From Azolla caroliniana (Eukaryota > Polypodiophyta), in the NCBI GenBank assembly GCA_043228905.1, contig JBHGNT010000016.1:12152001-12216000 (forward strand): DNA of 64,000 nt. Direction: 5' to 3'. The first letter of the stretch is position 1. Every line of letters begins with the position of its first letter. The translations under genes and the position numbers were made by a program. The notes beneath the pieces were generated by a model that searched no databases, was not told the origin of the DNA, and worked only from the letters and a program-made list of their open reading frames with translations. Shown here one piece after another: positions 10,860-21,535 of the stretch.

Positions 10860-13470
10860 CTATTGGTTCTTTTCATCTTCTTCCAGTATGCCGAGGATAT
10901 CCTTGGTGGCGTGTGGTTGATCATTTTAATCTGAAGGGGGAACTTCAGATGTGGCCACGTTCATCCAGTTTGGAATTGGTGGCAGGGGTAGAGTTGGTGA
11001 AAGGGGGTTTTCTGCTGAGTGTAGTGTAGCCGCGGCTTCGCGTTGAGTATCGCCTATTGGTTTTGGCTCGGGCAGGGTTGTATTCTTGGTTTGTCGTTCT
11101 AGTGTGGGGTTGGTGTTTGCAGGGGCGGATCCCTCCTAGCGTGCTTCAGTGGTATATGTTGTGGCCGACGCTCGTTGAGTTTCGTCCGTTATGGGAGCTC
11201 TATTGGCTGTGGAGGTTTGATTTTTGGTGGCTAAGCGGTCTTCTTCATAAGCTTCAATGTCTATGTGAAACAACATCTGATCATCGTTAAAGTCTTTGAG
11301 GAGTTGTTCGATTGCCGCGGTGTGAGACTTTGCTAAGGCATGGAATTCCTCGGTCAGTTCTTCACGGAGGAGTTGGATGCTGTTCTCATCCATCTTATAA
11401 AATCCTCGGTCCTCCTTCCGTCAGTTCTCGGCATCCGCGCACAATACTTGTAGGTCAGCGGCTTGGGCCGACCACTCCTACCATGCACGGGCTAGTGTTT
11501 CCTCAATCTTACTGTTAAACCGCTGCTGATGCTTGGCGACCAATGCCTTGATTCTGGTTTCGGCCATACCGATTTGAGCACAACAGGCTTCCAATTCTTC
11601 CCTTGTTGCCTGGGCTTCTTGCTGGCGTTAGCAAAAGATGTGTTCGCAAGTGGATTGGAGGCTGGCTGCCTTTGCTGTTAAGATTTCGAGTTCTCATTTA
11701 AGGTCAGCTTCACATTTTGCGGCTTGTTCCCGTAGTTCGCCGAGTTGGCTGATAGCTTCGTTGTGACGTTTCTTTGCCTCTTCGGTGATAGCGGACTTAG
11801 GCCTTGAGCTCTTCCTCATAGTTTCGTGAGGGAGGTTCAGTTTGAGTAGAAGCCTCCACAGTCTAGGGATGGGGTGCCCTGTCTGTTTGCGTAGATTTCT
11901 CGGTAGTCGTGACGACAGGATGTTGTACCGAATCGGTGATCGTGGATGCTTCGACGGTGGTTACCACGGGGTGGGCCGTGTCGTCTGTTTGTGTTCCAGT
12001 TTTGACAACACGTGATATCGGGTTTTGTGGAGGGGGTGGTTGGGAGTTGCTATTAGGAGGTGGGAGGCCTAAGGGTTGAAAGTCGTGAAGCTGTAGCTCC
12101 AACACCGTGATTATTTGTTTGGAAGCTTGCCACATCGGTAGTCCATTCCGCTTGCTTCTGGGCCGTTTTGCTGCATCGTGCGATTTGTTTGGCCGTGCGA
12201 GTCGTGCGGTCCAAATCCCGGTATGCCTCCACTAGGGCCGTGTTTAAATCTGGTAGTTCCATGAGCAAAGGAGGGCTCTTTGCCTGCTTCTTTTGCCCGA
12301 TCTTTTGTAGAGCTAGTTCCTCATCAGGTTCGAGTTCTCCCATGAGGGCACGTTGAATCATCTTAGTCTCCGCATGCTCCTCGGCCATACGTGTTGCTGC
12401 AGCTACTTGGCCGCGCGCGAGGAAGTCCATCAATTCGTACGTGGTGCCAAGCTGGAGTAAAGCACTGAATTCATATGCCTCCATGGGGAGGTCCTTGTAA
12501 CCCAGTACTTCATCCTTCGATATTTGGGTGGTTTGCCCATGTTCGATTTTGTCGATGAGGGACAAGGTCCCTACTTCAGTGGTGGCCATGGAGAGTACGG
12601 GAGTCAGACGTGCTTCCTTTGATTGAAGCTGTTGGTTACCCCCGAGGTTTTCTGTCATTTCTTGATTTAGGCGTCTTTTCTTCTTGGGGGGTACTAAGAC
12701 CCTAGTGCATTTGGTGTCACGACCTTGGCCTGGTTTGTCCGTGGTGGCCGTACTCCGGAGGGCTGCTGGTTGGTTGAGCGAGGGCTCTACCGTGGTGAGG
12801 CCACCGATACCCTTGGTGGCTTCTACCATATGGTGACATCCTCGGTGGTCGGCTCAAGGGCATCGTCCCATTCGACACGGTTCAAGGTCAAGGCCCTTTG
12901 TCTTTGCGTTTTTGGTGGTGGTGTCGGAGATGTGGGGGCGCGCCGAGGGGATGTCGTGGGGTGTGGGTATAGCACCGTGAGGTATTGTGCCAATATGGGT
13001 AAAAAACGCTTACTAGATTGAAAGGACCCCAAAGTCGCTCGGACTCCTTCGCCGGTGTGGATTCCTTAGTCCACGGTTCTGCCTTGGTACGCCTTGATGA
13101 TGATGGCGGCCTTCTTCTGCGGCATGTTGGTGGGGTTTGTATGCGCAAAGGCATATTCCATCAATATCCGAGCGATTTCACCAAAGAACTTGTTTGGTCC
13201 TCTGTACGTGTGATACGCCTTCCTAGAAACCGAGTATAAGCAGAATTAGTCTTTGAGGATCATGTGAGGTGGGACCTTGACATCGTGTTTTCCACCGTGC
13301 TGGAGGTCTAACGCGGAGCGAATGATGTTGTTAGTCACCATGTCTGGGTGTAACTGCTGTGCAATCTCCTGAGCTTCGGGGTGAGGAGGTGCGTCGATGA
13401 CTCGAAGGTATCCACCCAAACCACGTCTCTGCAACCATGTGTGGATTTCTTGGGAGACTTCGAGAGGCAT
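10860..13470 (-). pseudogene. Extra ORF downstream of pol in G1, unknown function
   Basis: A long broken reading frame between the integrase and the 3' LTR that I do not recognise. The best start is MPLEVSQEIHTW (13470). In order: an N-terminal region (LRVIDAPPHPEAQEIAQQL, then NNIIRSALDLQHGGKHDV); a Pro/Thr-rich linker; a basic nuclear-localisation-like PPKKKRR (about 12690); a segment around SLIDKIEHGQTTQIS; then long helical, Gln/Glu/Ala-rich sequence that looks like coiled coil, including LLREELTEEFHALAKSHT near 11380; and a Thr/Pro-rich tail. The same gene occurs in G3 (27661-30085), so it is a conserved part of this family. Athila and Tat elements are known to carry extra ORFs in this position; homology to those is not shown here. 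Confidence 0.7.
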
Positions 13471-13815
13471 GGTTGAATCGTGGGATGATTGAGAAGGGAA
13501 GTGGATGAGACAAGGGCTAGACAAAGAGATGGAAGAGGTTGTTCGAAAGCGGGGCCATGGTTCTGTGCAGGTATTCGGAGAGCGAGATGACGGAATGGAG
13601 CGAGACAACGTGACTGTGTAGAGGGTGTGAAGACGAGAGAGAGTATGTTTGCAAGAACTGTGAGGGCATGAAAGAGCTTGTTTGCTAGATGGCTGCGAAC
13701 GCGGAAGAGCATTTGTGCGAGTGTATGCGTCGTTTGTGAGGTAACCACTTTTATGTGGGTGCCTAGGGTTTTGTGTTGGGCTGAGGTTCTCTAGATTCTT
13801 GATCTTTCCTACCAT

Positions 13816-14009
13816 AATAAGGTATTATGGCCACGCGTCCCAGAACTGTTAGTGCTATTGCCCTCGTGTGGTGTGCATGTTCCTTAAATACTAGGTTAAT
13901 GTGAAGGTGTCTTCTAGTGCTCCTAATGATTTTCATGATTTTTTTTTAGTGATTTTATGTGAGTGCAGCTTTTAATGCTAAAGCTACTCCTAAAATTACT
14001 TAGGTAATG
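13816..14009. other. G1 spacer between integrase and extra ORF
   Basis: About 190 bp, AT-rich, without coding signal. It separates the end of the integrase reading frame from the region leading to the extra ORF. Confidence 0.4.
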
Positions 14010-15600
14010 GGTTTACCGATTTTTCCACATGGCATCCCTCGTGGCGTCTACCGTAGGCTGGTCGGTGTCGTGGCTCGACTTGGCAAAGGGATTGGGTGGA
14101 ATAATTCTGTGGTATGGTTTAAGTCAGAACCCATTTACCCAACTTTGGACAATGTCGCCAGCGAGTGTGCCGAGCTGAATGGTGCCGTTAAACTTGTTGA
14201 TGATCCAGAAAGGGCCTGTCCATCGGAAACGTAGTTTTCCTGGCATTGCGCCGAGCCGTGTTTGAAAGACTACCATCGGTTTCTGTGCCTTTGTGGTGCC
14301 GATCCATGAAGGCTTTGCGTTGGCATTGGCGTTGTTCAAGATGGGACATACTGGCCACTCGGTTTTCTCCAAGTTCGAGAAGTTGCTCGAGTCGATATTG
14401 CTCTGATTGGGAATTTGGCAACCTTTCCTTGACTTGGACTCGAAGACTCGGAATCTGGAACTCGATTGGCATTACTGCTTCCAACCCAAATGCCATCCGA
14501 AAGGGGGTGAATTGAATGCTGGTTTTTGTAAAAAATAGCGTGAGGAAGCAATGGAAAACCGAACACAGAAAATACGCAGGTTTAATGGAGAGCTTGAATA
14601 TACACAGTACGCGGGAGAGACAGAGAGAGAGAACACACAAAAACTCAATTCAAAATAATACTCAATCTGTACATACACTATGCTCAGTGAGCACCTTTTA
14701 TACAAGCCCTGACAATAGGGCTGACACAAGTACTGACAGTACTTGATCGCTCATAAATGAGCCTACTACACTAACTCCCAAAATTATTCCTTATGAGGAA
14801 TATCTTCCCAACGGCCTCGCGGTTTTCACACCGATACGGCCATGTTATGCGTACCAATTTACGCACCCAGTCTACGCACTGGGTTACGCATCGTATTACG
14901 CATGAATGTTGACCTTGTCTCTCAACAGTTTTGAATGTGGTCTGATATGCCCATAGTGCAATGTGAGGGTAGTATGACATGCTTTTCTTATGTACTATTG
15001 CATAGTGCGTGGTGAGCTCGCATATAATGTGATTTAGAAAATGCCCACCTTGGTCGCTAATGAGCTTGATTGGACATCCAAAACGACACCATAGATGTTC
15101 GTATACGAATTTTGCCGTGGATGTGGTAGTGTTGTCACATAGTGCCTCAGCCTCGACCCATTTTGTACAATAGTTGGTTGCTACGATGATATACTTGTTC
15201 ACGGTCTGAGCCACAACTGGTTTGAATGGTCCCACGAAATCTAACCCCCATTTTTGAAAGGGTTCTAACGGGAGGATGGGTTGATGCAACATTCGTGCTT
15301 GCTCGGTCGGCTGTCCCATACATTGACACAAATCACACTACTGATAGAATTCCTGAGCATCCTTTTTCATGGTGGACACTATAACCCGCTTTGCCATACT
15401 TTTCGTGCTGTGGAATCTCCAGCATAGTCACCTCCTGCTATTCCGCAATGTGCTTCCTGGAGAATTGCGTGCTTCTCAAATTGTCGTACTGCGCGATGCC
15501 AAATGCCATTCGAGCCTTTGTGATAGAGGGTGTCTGTGATGAGACAAAAATTTCGGCACCTGACTGCTAGCCGTTTCCGAGCATCTAGGAGTATGTGGTC
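14010..15600 (-). pseudogene. G1 integrase (split by a solo LTR)
   Basis: Upstream HHCC zinc region near 15420-15600 (KHAILQEAHCGIAGG). Core from about 15300 with WGLDFVGPFKP, ATNYCTKWVEAEAL (the hallmark of the Athila/Tat branch) and ISDQGGHF. The core is interrupted after WAYQTTFKT by the LTR at 14527-14927 and resumes with TPFRMAFGLEAVMPIEF. A C-terminal DNA-binding part follows (GPFWIINKFNGTIQL). Stops and frameshifts are present. Confidence 0.8.
14527..14927 (-). repeat. Solo LTR, TSD GTTTT
   Basis: 401 bp, TGTAAAAAATAGC...TCTCTCAACA, flanked by GTTTT at 14522-14526 and 14928-14932. No internal sequence remains, as expected after LTR-LTR recombination. Same family as the H1 LTR at 9655-10029, whose coding strand is minus. 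Removing it restores the integrase reading across the site. Confidence 0.9.
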
Positions 15601-16582
15601 AGGAGGAAAGCAGGTGTTGAAGAAATGGGTCATGTTTTTGATCCATTCTTCTTCGTTCTCGTCCGGTGTAGTTGTTGTTGTCAGACTGAAGAGGTTGGCG
15701 TCTGGTAGATCATCGTACGTCGAATCGGCTGGCTCCCCCAACTCGAGGCGACTAAGGTAGTTGGCTACTGTGTGTTGTACCCCTGGCCTGTGGTGAATCT
15801 GAAAGTCAAATTCTTGTAGAAGTAGCATCCATCGGGCTAGTTGACCCTTTGAGGGCTTGTTTGTTGACCAAATATAGAAGGGCCGATTGGTCAATGTGAA
15901 ATGTGAATCGTCGGCCTAGGAGGTAATGTCGAAACTTCGTGATGCTGTAAACCATGCCGAGGGCTTCACGTTCCGTTGTGGAGTAGTTCTTTTCCGCGGT
16001 TGAGAGACGACGGCTAGCATAATACACCGGCCGATACCAATTTGGTGGTGTGCATTGCATGAGCGCGCTTCCGATGACTATATCCGATGCGTCCACAAAA
16101 ACGTGGAAAGGTTGCGACCAGTTCGGTGGCTGTACGACCAGGGCATGTGATAACATTAGCTTCAAGGATTGGTAAGCTTCTTCTTCTATTGAGTAGCATT
16201 GGAATGGAAGACTATGTACGACTGCGTACAAGGGAGTCGCGAAATTGGCCAGGTGTCGTAACATCTGGCTATGCCGTCTAATTTGGCCCAAAAATTGGCG
16301 GAGGGCCTTCACGGTAGAGGGCGTGGGAGCATTCATGATGGCTTGTACCTTGTCGGGATCCATGGTGATTCCTTGCTAACGATGTGACCGAGGAGGTTGC
16401 GGCTTGTCACAAAAAATGCACATTTTGCTGGTTTAAGCTCAGCTGAGCTTGGCGACATCGGTCAAGATAGAAGCATAACTGGGCCAGGTGTTCAAATTGT
16501 TGGTCATATACGACAAAGTCGTCGAGGAAGACTTGCATGAACGCCGGAATATATTCGTCGAAGATCTCTGACCTGAATGCGT
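15601..16582 (-). pseudogene. G1 reverse transcriptase C-terminus and RNaseH
   Basis: The right end reads RT (IFDEYIPAFMQVFLDDFVVY, then GHIVS-GITMDPDKVQAIMNAP). The RNaseH core follows (PFHVFVDASDIVIGSALMQ, YYASRRLSTAEKNYSTTEREAL, TFHIDQSALLYL). The catalytic FLDD is intact but the RT N-terminus is lost at the 16582/16583 junction, and frames are broken near 16363-16400. Confidence 0.82.
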
Positions 16583-16974
16583 TGTTAGGATCAATACTAA
16601 GACAGAGAAGGAATTAGTACTAAAAGATGAGGATTAGTACTAAGAGAGGTGTAGAACTCTCGAGAGAAGGAAAGAGTGAGACAGAGAGAGAAATGGTGAG
16701 AGAGAATGATGATAAAAGATATATATTATGTGAAGAGAGTATACAATAGTAGCTAGGAGGCTTAAGACTGGCGTTGAACCGATTTGGTTCAAAATAATGC
16801 CTTGTGCCTCCTTTTATAGAGTTCTCAGGAGTACTCCTGAAGTTTCTAGAATGTTCAAGAGAACTCTAGAATATACATCAATTTCCTATAATAAAACTTA
16901 AATGAAAATAATATTTTTCGTATTACAATATATAGTCTAATGGAGCTCGACCCATGTAGCATAAGGTCATGACA
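16583..16974 (-). repeat. G4 3' LTR
   Basis: TGTTAGGATC...GGTCATGACA on the plus strand. The polypurine tract (AAAGGGGGGACAG on the minus strand) lies at about 16975-16988. Relative to the other G4 LTR it lacks about 37 bp that hold a tRNA B-box-like motif. Confidence 0.85.
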
Positions 16975-17489
16975 CTGTCCCCCCTTTAAAACGACGAGTG
17001 TCACGAGTCGTTTTGGATTGAGGACTTGGTTTGTCTGGATATTGATGATGGAAGTCTTCAAGAAGAACACGAGCATTGGTCACAATCTCTATCGGTTCCC
17101 AAGTACGTTCGCTGGGACTATATCCTAGCCAATCGACTAGATAGTAGAGCTTGTTGCGAACAATCTTTGAATCAAGGATGGTGGCAACCTCGTACTCAGG
17201 TCCATCTTCAAGCTCGATCAGGGGTGGAGGATGTGTAATACATCCTGGGATGGTGCTCTCTTGATAGGGTTCGAGGAGAGAACTATGAAACACCGGATGT
17301 ATCCAAAGTTGCGGAGGTAGATCGAGAGGAAAAGCGACATCATTAATCTTTCCTATAATACGAAAAGGACCTAATCGCTGATAATCTAACTTCTCACATG
17401 GGCGAGTAGTCTTGATGTGTCTTCGTAGTAGCCATACCTGATCTCCAATGTTAAAACTGGATGGAAGTCGATGACGATCCGTGTAAACC
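16975..17489 (-). pseudogene. G4 pol C-terminus with chromodomain
   Basis: The C-terminal frame (start of open stretch 17293) shows VFHSSLLEPY-like sequence after the integrase, then a chromodomain: EYEVATILDSKIVRNKLYYL, VDWLGYSPSERTWEP and a short basic tail ending in the LTR. Upstream (17300-17489) is the integrase C-terminal DNA-binding part. It probably directed integration into marked chromatin. The frame is separated from the integrase core by stops. Confidence 0.82.
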
Positions 17490-18841
17490 TTATGTGTTTG
17501 TTGAGCTTGCTAGAGATGAGTAGATAAATTGGCTTGTATCTTGCGTAACAACTCTAAACGATCCTCTACGCAAGGATTTGTGGACAACTCTGGGTTTCAA
17601 ATACACACCACCGGGGGTGAAAACCCGTATAAGCATAAAATGGCGTAACTTTAGTCGATGCGTGGACGGATTTATTATAGGCAAATTCGGCGAAGTGAGG
17701 AATATCTGCTCAATCATCCTGATGATAGCTTAGAAAGCACCGAAGATACTACTCCAGCGTTTGATTTGTTCTTTTTGCTTGGCTGTCAGTTTGTGGGTGG
17801 TAGCCAGAGGAGAGGTTACAATTGACCTTGAGCATTTTAAAAAGGTGCTTCCAGAATTTCGATACGAACTGGGGTCCACGGTCGCTGATGATACTATCGA
17901 GAAGGCCATGATGCTGACATACTTCATGCATGACAATTTTAGCGGTTTCTTCACTTGAGATTTCCTTAGTACATGGCAAGAAATGAGCCATCTTCATATA
18001 TTGATCTACTACTGTTAGAATCGCATTGAACCCCTTAGAGACTGGAAGATCTGTGATGAAGTCTAGAGCAATGGATTGCTACGGCTTGCTTAAAATTGGT
18101 AATGGTTCTAATAAACCATATGGATGATGCCTTGGCATTTTCGCTTTGCAGCATGTATCACATGTTCGAAAAAAATCTTCGTTGTACTAAATCTAATGTG
18201 TCATGACAGTTTTGGACTACTCGAAGGCGACAAGAACCATTAGGAACATACAAAAGTTCTTTAAAGAATAGTAATCCATCATGGTATTCGAATTGCTGAT
18301 AGTCCGTACCTGGTGGCTGCGACTGTGAACAAGATGCTCGAGAGGGATCAATTTGTACTAAAATGGCTTGGGTGAAAGCATCTGTCTTCAAGTCCTCAGA
18401 TATGGTATCGATAACGTGGGAATCCATAGGCATGCCAAAGACCTGTGTTGCTTGTAGTCGTTCTAGTCCTAAGATTACTTGCTTTTGGTTATTGAAAGCT
18501 GGCTCGCTAGGACGCGGTGCTAGGTATGAACGCCGTGATAATGCATCTGCCTTCCCTTGGTGCTTCCCCGGACGATATGTAATTTTGAAGTCGAAACACG
18601 TGAGGAATTGGGCTCACCGAGCTTGACGTCGATTTAACACACGAGCGTTCTAAAAGTAGGCAAGGTTTTTGTGGTCACTGAATACGGTGACTTGATGAGA
18701 GGATCCCTCTAGAAAATGCCTCCATTGCATAAAAGATTCCACTATTGCCAATAGCTCCTTATCATGAATTTCATTGTTGATTTCGGCGGCATCAAACTTG
18801 CGTGAGTGAAAAGCCACAGGATGTAGCTTTTCATCATTACC
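17490..18841 (-). pseudogene. G4 RNaseH end and integrase core
   Basis: Reading right to left: the end of RNaseH (18434-18841, broken), a linker (18158-18433) and the integrase core at about 17749-18060 (motifs MKMAHFLPCTKEISSEETAK, ISDRGPQFVSKFWKHLF, GYHPQTDSQAKRTNQ). SDRGPQF and HPQTD match chromovirus integrases. Several stop codons interrupt the frame. Confidence 0.78.
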
Positions 18842-19972
18842 TCATTGTGACAGAATGCTCCCCAATGCGAAATCCGATGCGTTTGCTTCAATGATGAATG
18901 GTTTTTCTGGATCAACGTGAGCTAGAATTGGAGCCGATGTAAATGCCTTCTTAAGATTCTCAAAAGCCATGTCCGCTTCTTCAAACCAAATGAACGATTG
19001 TCCCTTCTTAGTAAGTTGTGTAAGAGGCAAAACCAGCTTTGAGTAATCCTTTATAAACTTGCGGTAGAAATTGGCAAAGCCTAAAAAACATTGCACATCT
19101 CGCAATGAACGCGGAGTTTGCCACTCTACCATTGTCATGACTTTAATGGGATCCATGGAGATGCCTTCCACGGAGATGACATAGCCCAGAAATTCCACCT
19201 GGTTGCACCCGAAACTACATTTTTCCAACTTTGCATATAGACCATGTTCTCGAAGTCGTTTTAGTACTAACAATACATGAGAATCATGCTCTTCTTGGGT
19301 CTTCGAATAAACCAATAGATCATCCAAATAGATGATCAACCAAACATCCAATAGATCTTGAAATATATCATTTGCCATGTGCTGGAAGACTGTTGGCGCA
19401 TTCGTGAGGCCGAACCGCATGACCGTATACTCGAAGTGCCCATATCTGGTGTGAAACGCGGTCTTCCATTCATCTCCTGGTCGGATCCGTACGAGGTTAT
19501 AGGCTCCCCGTAAGTCGATCTTCATGAAGAACCTTGCACCATTGATCCGTTCTAAAAGACTCGAGAGAAGGGGAAGTGCATACCTATTTTTGATTGTAAC
19601 CTTTTTCAAGCCATGGTAATCTACAACAAGACGAAGTGATCCATCCTTTTTCTTGATGAAGAAAATGGGTGCGCCGGCAGGAGATTTCGAATGCCGAATG
19701 AAACCATTTTCCAAATTCTCCTCTATATAGGCTCGAAGGACTTCCAGGTCGGTTGGTGACAAATTGTAGATGGGTCCCCATGGTGGCTCCTTTCCCGGTT
19801 GTAAATCGATGGGGCAATCATACGGTCGATGGTGAGGAAGCGTATTGGCTTGTACTTTATCCAACACATCGACATAATGACGATACTTCTCTGCAATAAA
19901 GACATAGTCGATTTGCTCAGCGTTGCTGCTTTTCTTCTTCGGATAATGGCCCTCGACGATGTGTAGTGTCAA
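18842..19972 (-). pseudogene. G4 reverse transcriptase and RNaseH start
   Basis: An open stretch of 376 codons: HHRPYDCPIDLQPGKEPPWG, IFFIKKKDGSLRLVVDYHGL, FMKIDLRGAYNLVRI, the catalytic IIYLDDLLVYSKT, GISMDPIKV and the RNaseH start FIIEANASDFALGSILSQ (the usual catalytic Asp of xTDAS is Asn here). The YLDD site is intact. It joins a degenerate stretch to the left. Confidence 0.88.
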
Positions 19973-20099
19973 TCTCCATCAGAGTCAGAGTATTCATTGG
20001 AGGCACATTATATGACTCCCTCGAAAAAGGTTTCGCTACCACTGAGGCATAGGTGAGCTCTGATCTTGCCCTTGGCATTTGGAATTGTCGTTCTGAATG

Positions 20100-20834
20100 T
20101 CATTCGAAGAGGTGGTTGTCGCATCTCACCGCGCGATTGATTGCTTCTGTTAATGACTTTGGCTCTTCGGGGAAGGTCAAGAGTAAATCCTTGACATCGT
20201 TGCGTAAACCATAACGAAATTGCTCCATCAATGCTTGATCATCCCAAGGGATATCGACAACGAGTAGGCTGAAATCTGCAGCATATGCGGAGGCTAGATG
20301 GTCACCTTGGCGTAATCGATGGATTTTGTTGATTGCAGTCCTTATGCTGTCAGTATCTCCAAAACAGGCCTTAAACTCACTTATAAATTCTTCAAAATTG
20401 TTTAGTAATGGAGATTCCTTTTCCAACAATGGAGCGAACCATGCTAACACTGAGCCACTAAGGAGAGTGCCTACTAGTCCCACTCGTGATGCATCGGTGG
20501 GATATCGAGAAGGATGCATTTGTATCACTAAACATACCTGATTCAAAAAACCTCTAAACTGTGATCGGGTCCCATCAAATTTTGCAGGAAGATCGATATT
20601 GGGTTCTTTGTGAATCCCTTGAGTGCTTGATCCTTGTTGTTGTAATGATACAATAGTCTCTTCGAGTTGTTGTAGACGTAACGTCAACTCCCCGTGTTGT
20701 TGTTTTTCCAGCGTTATTTGTTGAAGATCCCCCAACAAACGGTGATTTTCTTGTTCTAGTGCTACAAATTTCTCTTTTAAGCACTGGAGCTCTAAGAAAA
20801 CAGATTGGTATTCCTGAGCGCTAACAATTTCCAT
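20100..20834 (-). pseudogene. G4 gag
   Basis: Start MEIVSAQEYQS (20834), 244 codons. An N-terminal coiled coil (LKEKFVALEQENHRLLGDLQ, then LQQLEETIVSLQQQ) is followed by the gag core (PAKFDGTRSQFRGFLNQV, LLSGSVLAWFAPLLE, FEEFISEFKACFGD). It ends after RCDNHLFE. The zinc knuckle and protease that should follow are absent, and the sequence passes into the RT-proximal frame within about 130 bp. Confidence 0.85.
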
Positions 20835-20939
20835 TTTACTAGGGAGGATAAGAGGATTAGTATGAAAGGAATATGTAAGAAGATAAAAGGAAGAGGAGGA
20901 AAGGAAGATACGGAAGGAAGACCAAAAATCGTTTCAAAC

Positions 20940-21368
20940 TGTGAGGATCAGTACTAAGACAGAGAAGGAATTAGTACTAAAAGATGAGGATTAGTACTAA
21001 GAGAGGTGTAGAACTCTCGAGAGAAGGAAAGAGTGAGTGAGAGAGAGAGAGATCGAGAGAGAGAGAGAAATGGTGAGAGAGAACGATGATAAAAGATATA
21101 TATGATGTGAAGAGAGTATACAATAGTAGCTAGGAGGCTTAAGACTGGCGTTGAACCGATTTGGTTCGAAATAATGCCTTGTGCCTCCTTTTATAGAGTT
21201 CTCAGGAGTACTCTTGAAGTTTCTAGAAGACTCTAGAATATACATCAATTTCCTATAATAAAACTTAAATGAAAATAATATTTTTTGTATTACAATACAT
21301 AGTCTAATGGTAAGAGCTTGACCCATGTAGCATAAGGTCATGGGTTCGAGTCTTGCCATATCATGACA
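20940..21368 (-). repeat. G4 5' LTR with a tRNA-like module
   Basis: 429 bp, TGTGAGGATC...TATCATGACA on the plus strand. Contains (AG)n-rich stretches near 21035-21070. At 21300-21360 the plus strand carries an A-box-like TAGTCTAATGG and a B-box-like GGTTCGAGTCT about 40 bp apart. Confidence 0.82.
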
Positions 21369-21535
21369 TGTGCTCTGGAATGAAGTGATAGTGCACTTCA
21401 ATATGCTTTGTGCGTGCGTGGAACACCGGGTTCTGAGTCATATAAATATTGCTCATGTTGTCGCAAACTGCAGTAGAGGGGAGTCAGATCCTTGATGGGA
21501 ACGCCTAGATCCTTCAAAAGGTTCAAGCAAGAACA
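21369..21535 (-). pseudogene. Copia RNaseH fragment
   Basis: The minus-strand reading contains the end of a Copia RNaseH (NPVFHARTKHIEVHYHF) preceded by LLKDLG and degenerate sequence. It is cut by the G4 LTR at 21368 and meets an opposite-strand Copia RT fragment near 21535. Confidence 0.75.

Larger units (their letters stand above)
10238..16582 (-). mobile_element. Gypsy element G1 (Athila/Tat-like), 5' truncated
   Basis: Minus-strand Gypsy lacking its 5' LTR, gag and protease. The 3' LTR (10238-10749) matches the G3 LTRs. Reading from right to left: RT C-terminus, RNaseH, integrase, a roughly 190-bp gap, a long extra frame, the 3' LTR. The right end is cut at 16582/16583 by the left LTR of G4. 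A solo LTR is inserted in the integrase. Many stops and frameshifts make it dead. Confidence 0.85.
16583..21368 (-). mobile_element. Gypsy chromovirus G4, decayed
   Basis: Minus-strand Gypsy with LTRs at 16583-16974 (392 bp) and 20940-21368 (429 bp). Order: 5' LTR, gag, RT, RNaseH, integrase, chromodomain, 3' LTR. The flanks (TGCGT on the left, TGTGC on the right) do not match, so there is no clear TSD; one boundary may be recombined. The gag zinc knuckle and protease are missing between 19973 and 20100, and pol carries several stops. Confidence 0.85.

Noticed and set aside
12725-13239. Plus-strand frames of about 100 codons in G1
   Set aside because: They lie antisense to the extra ORF, whose minus-strand reading is conserved in G3.
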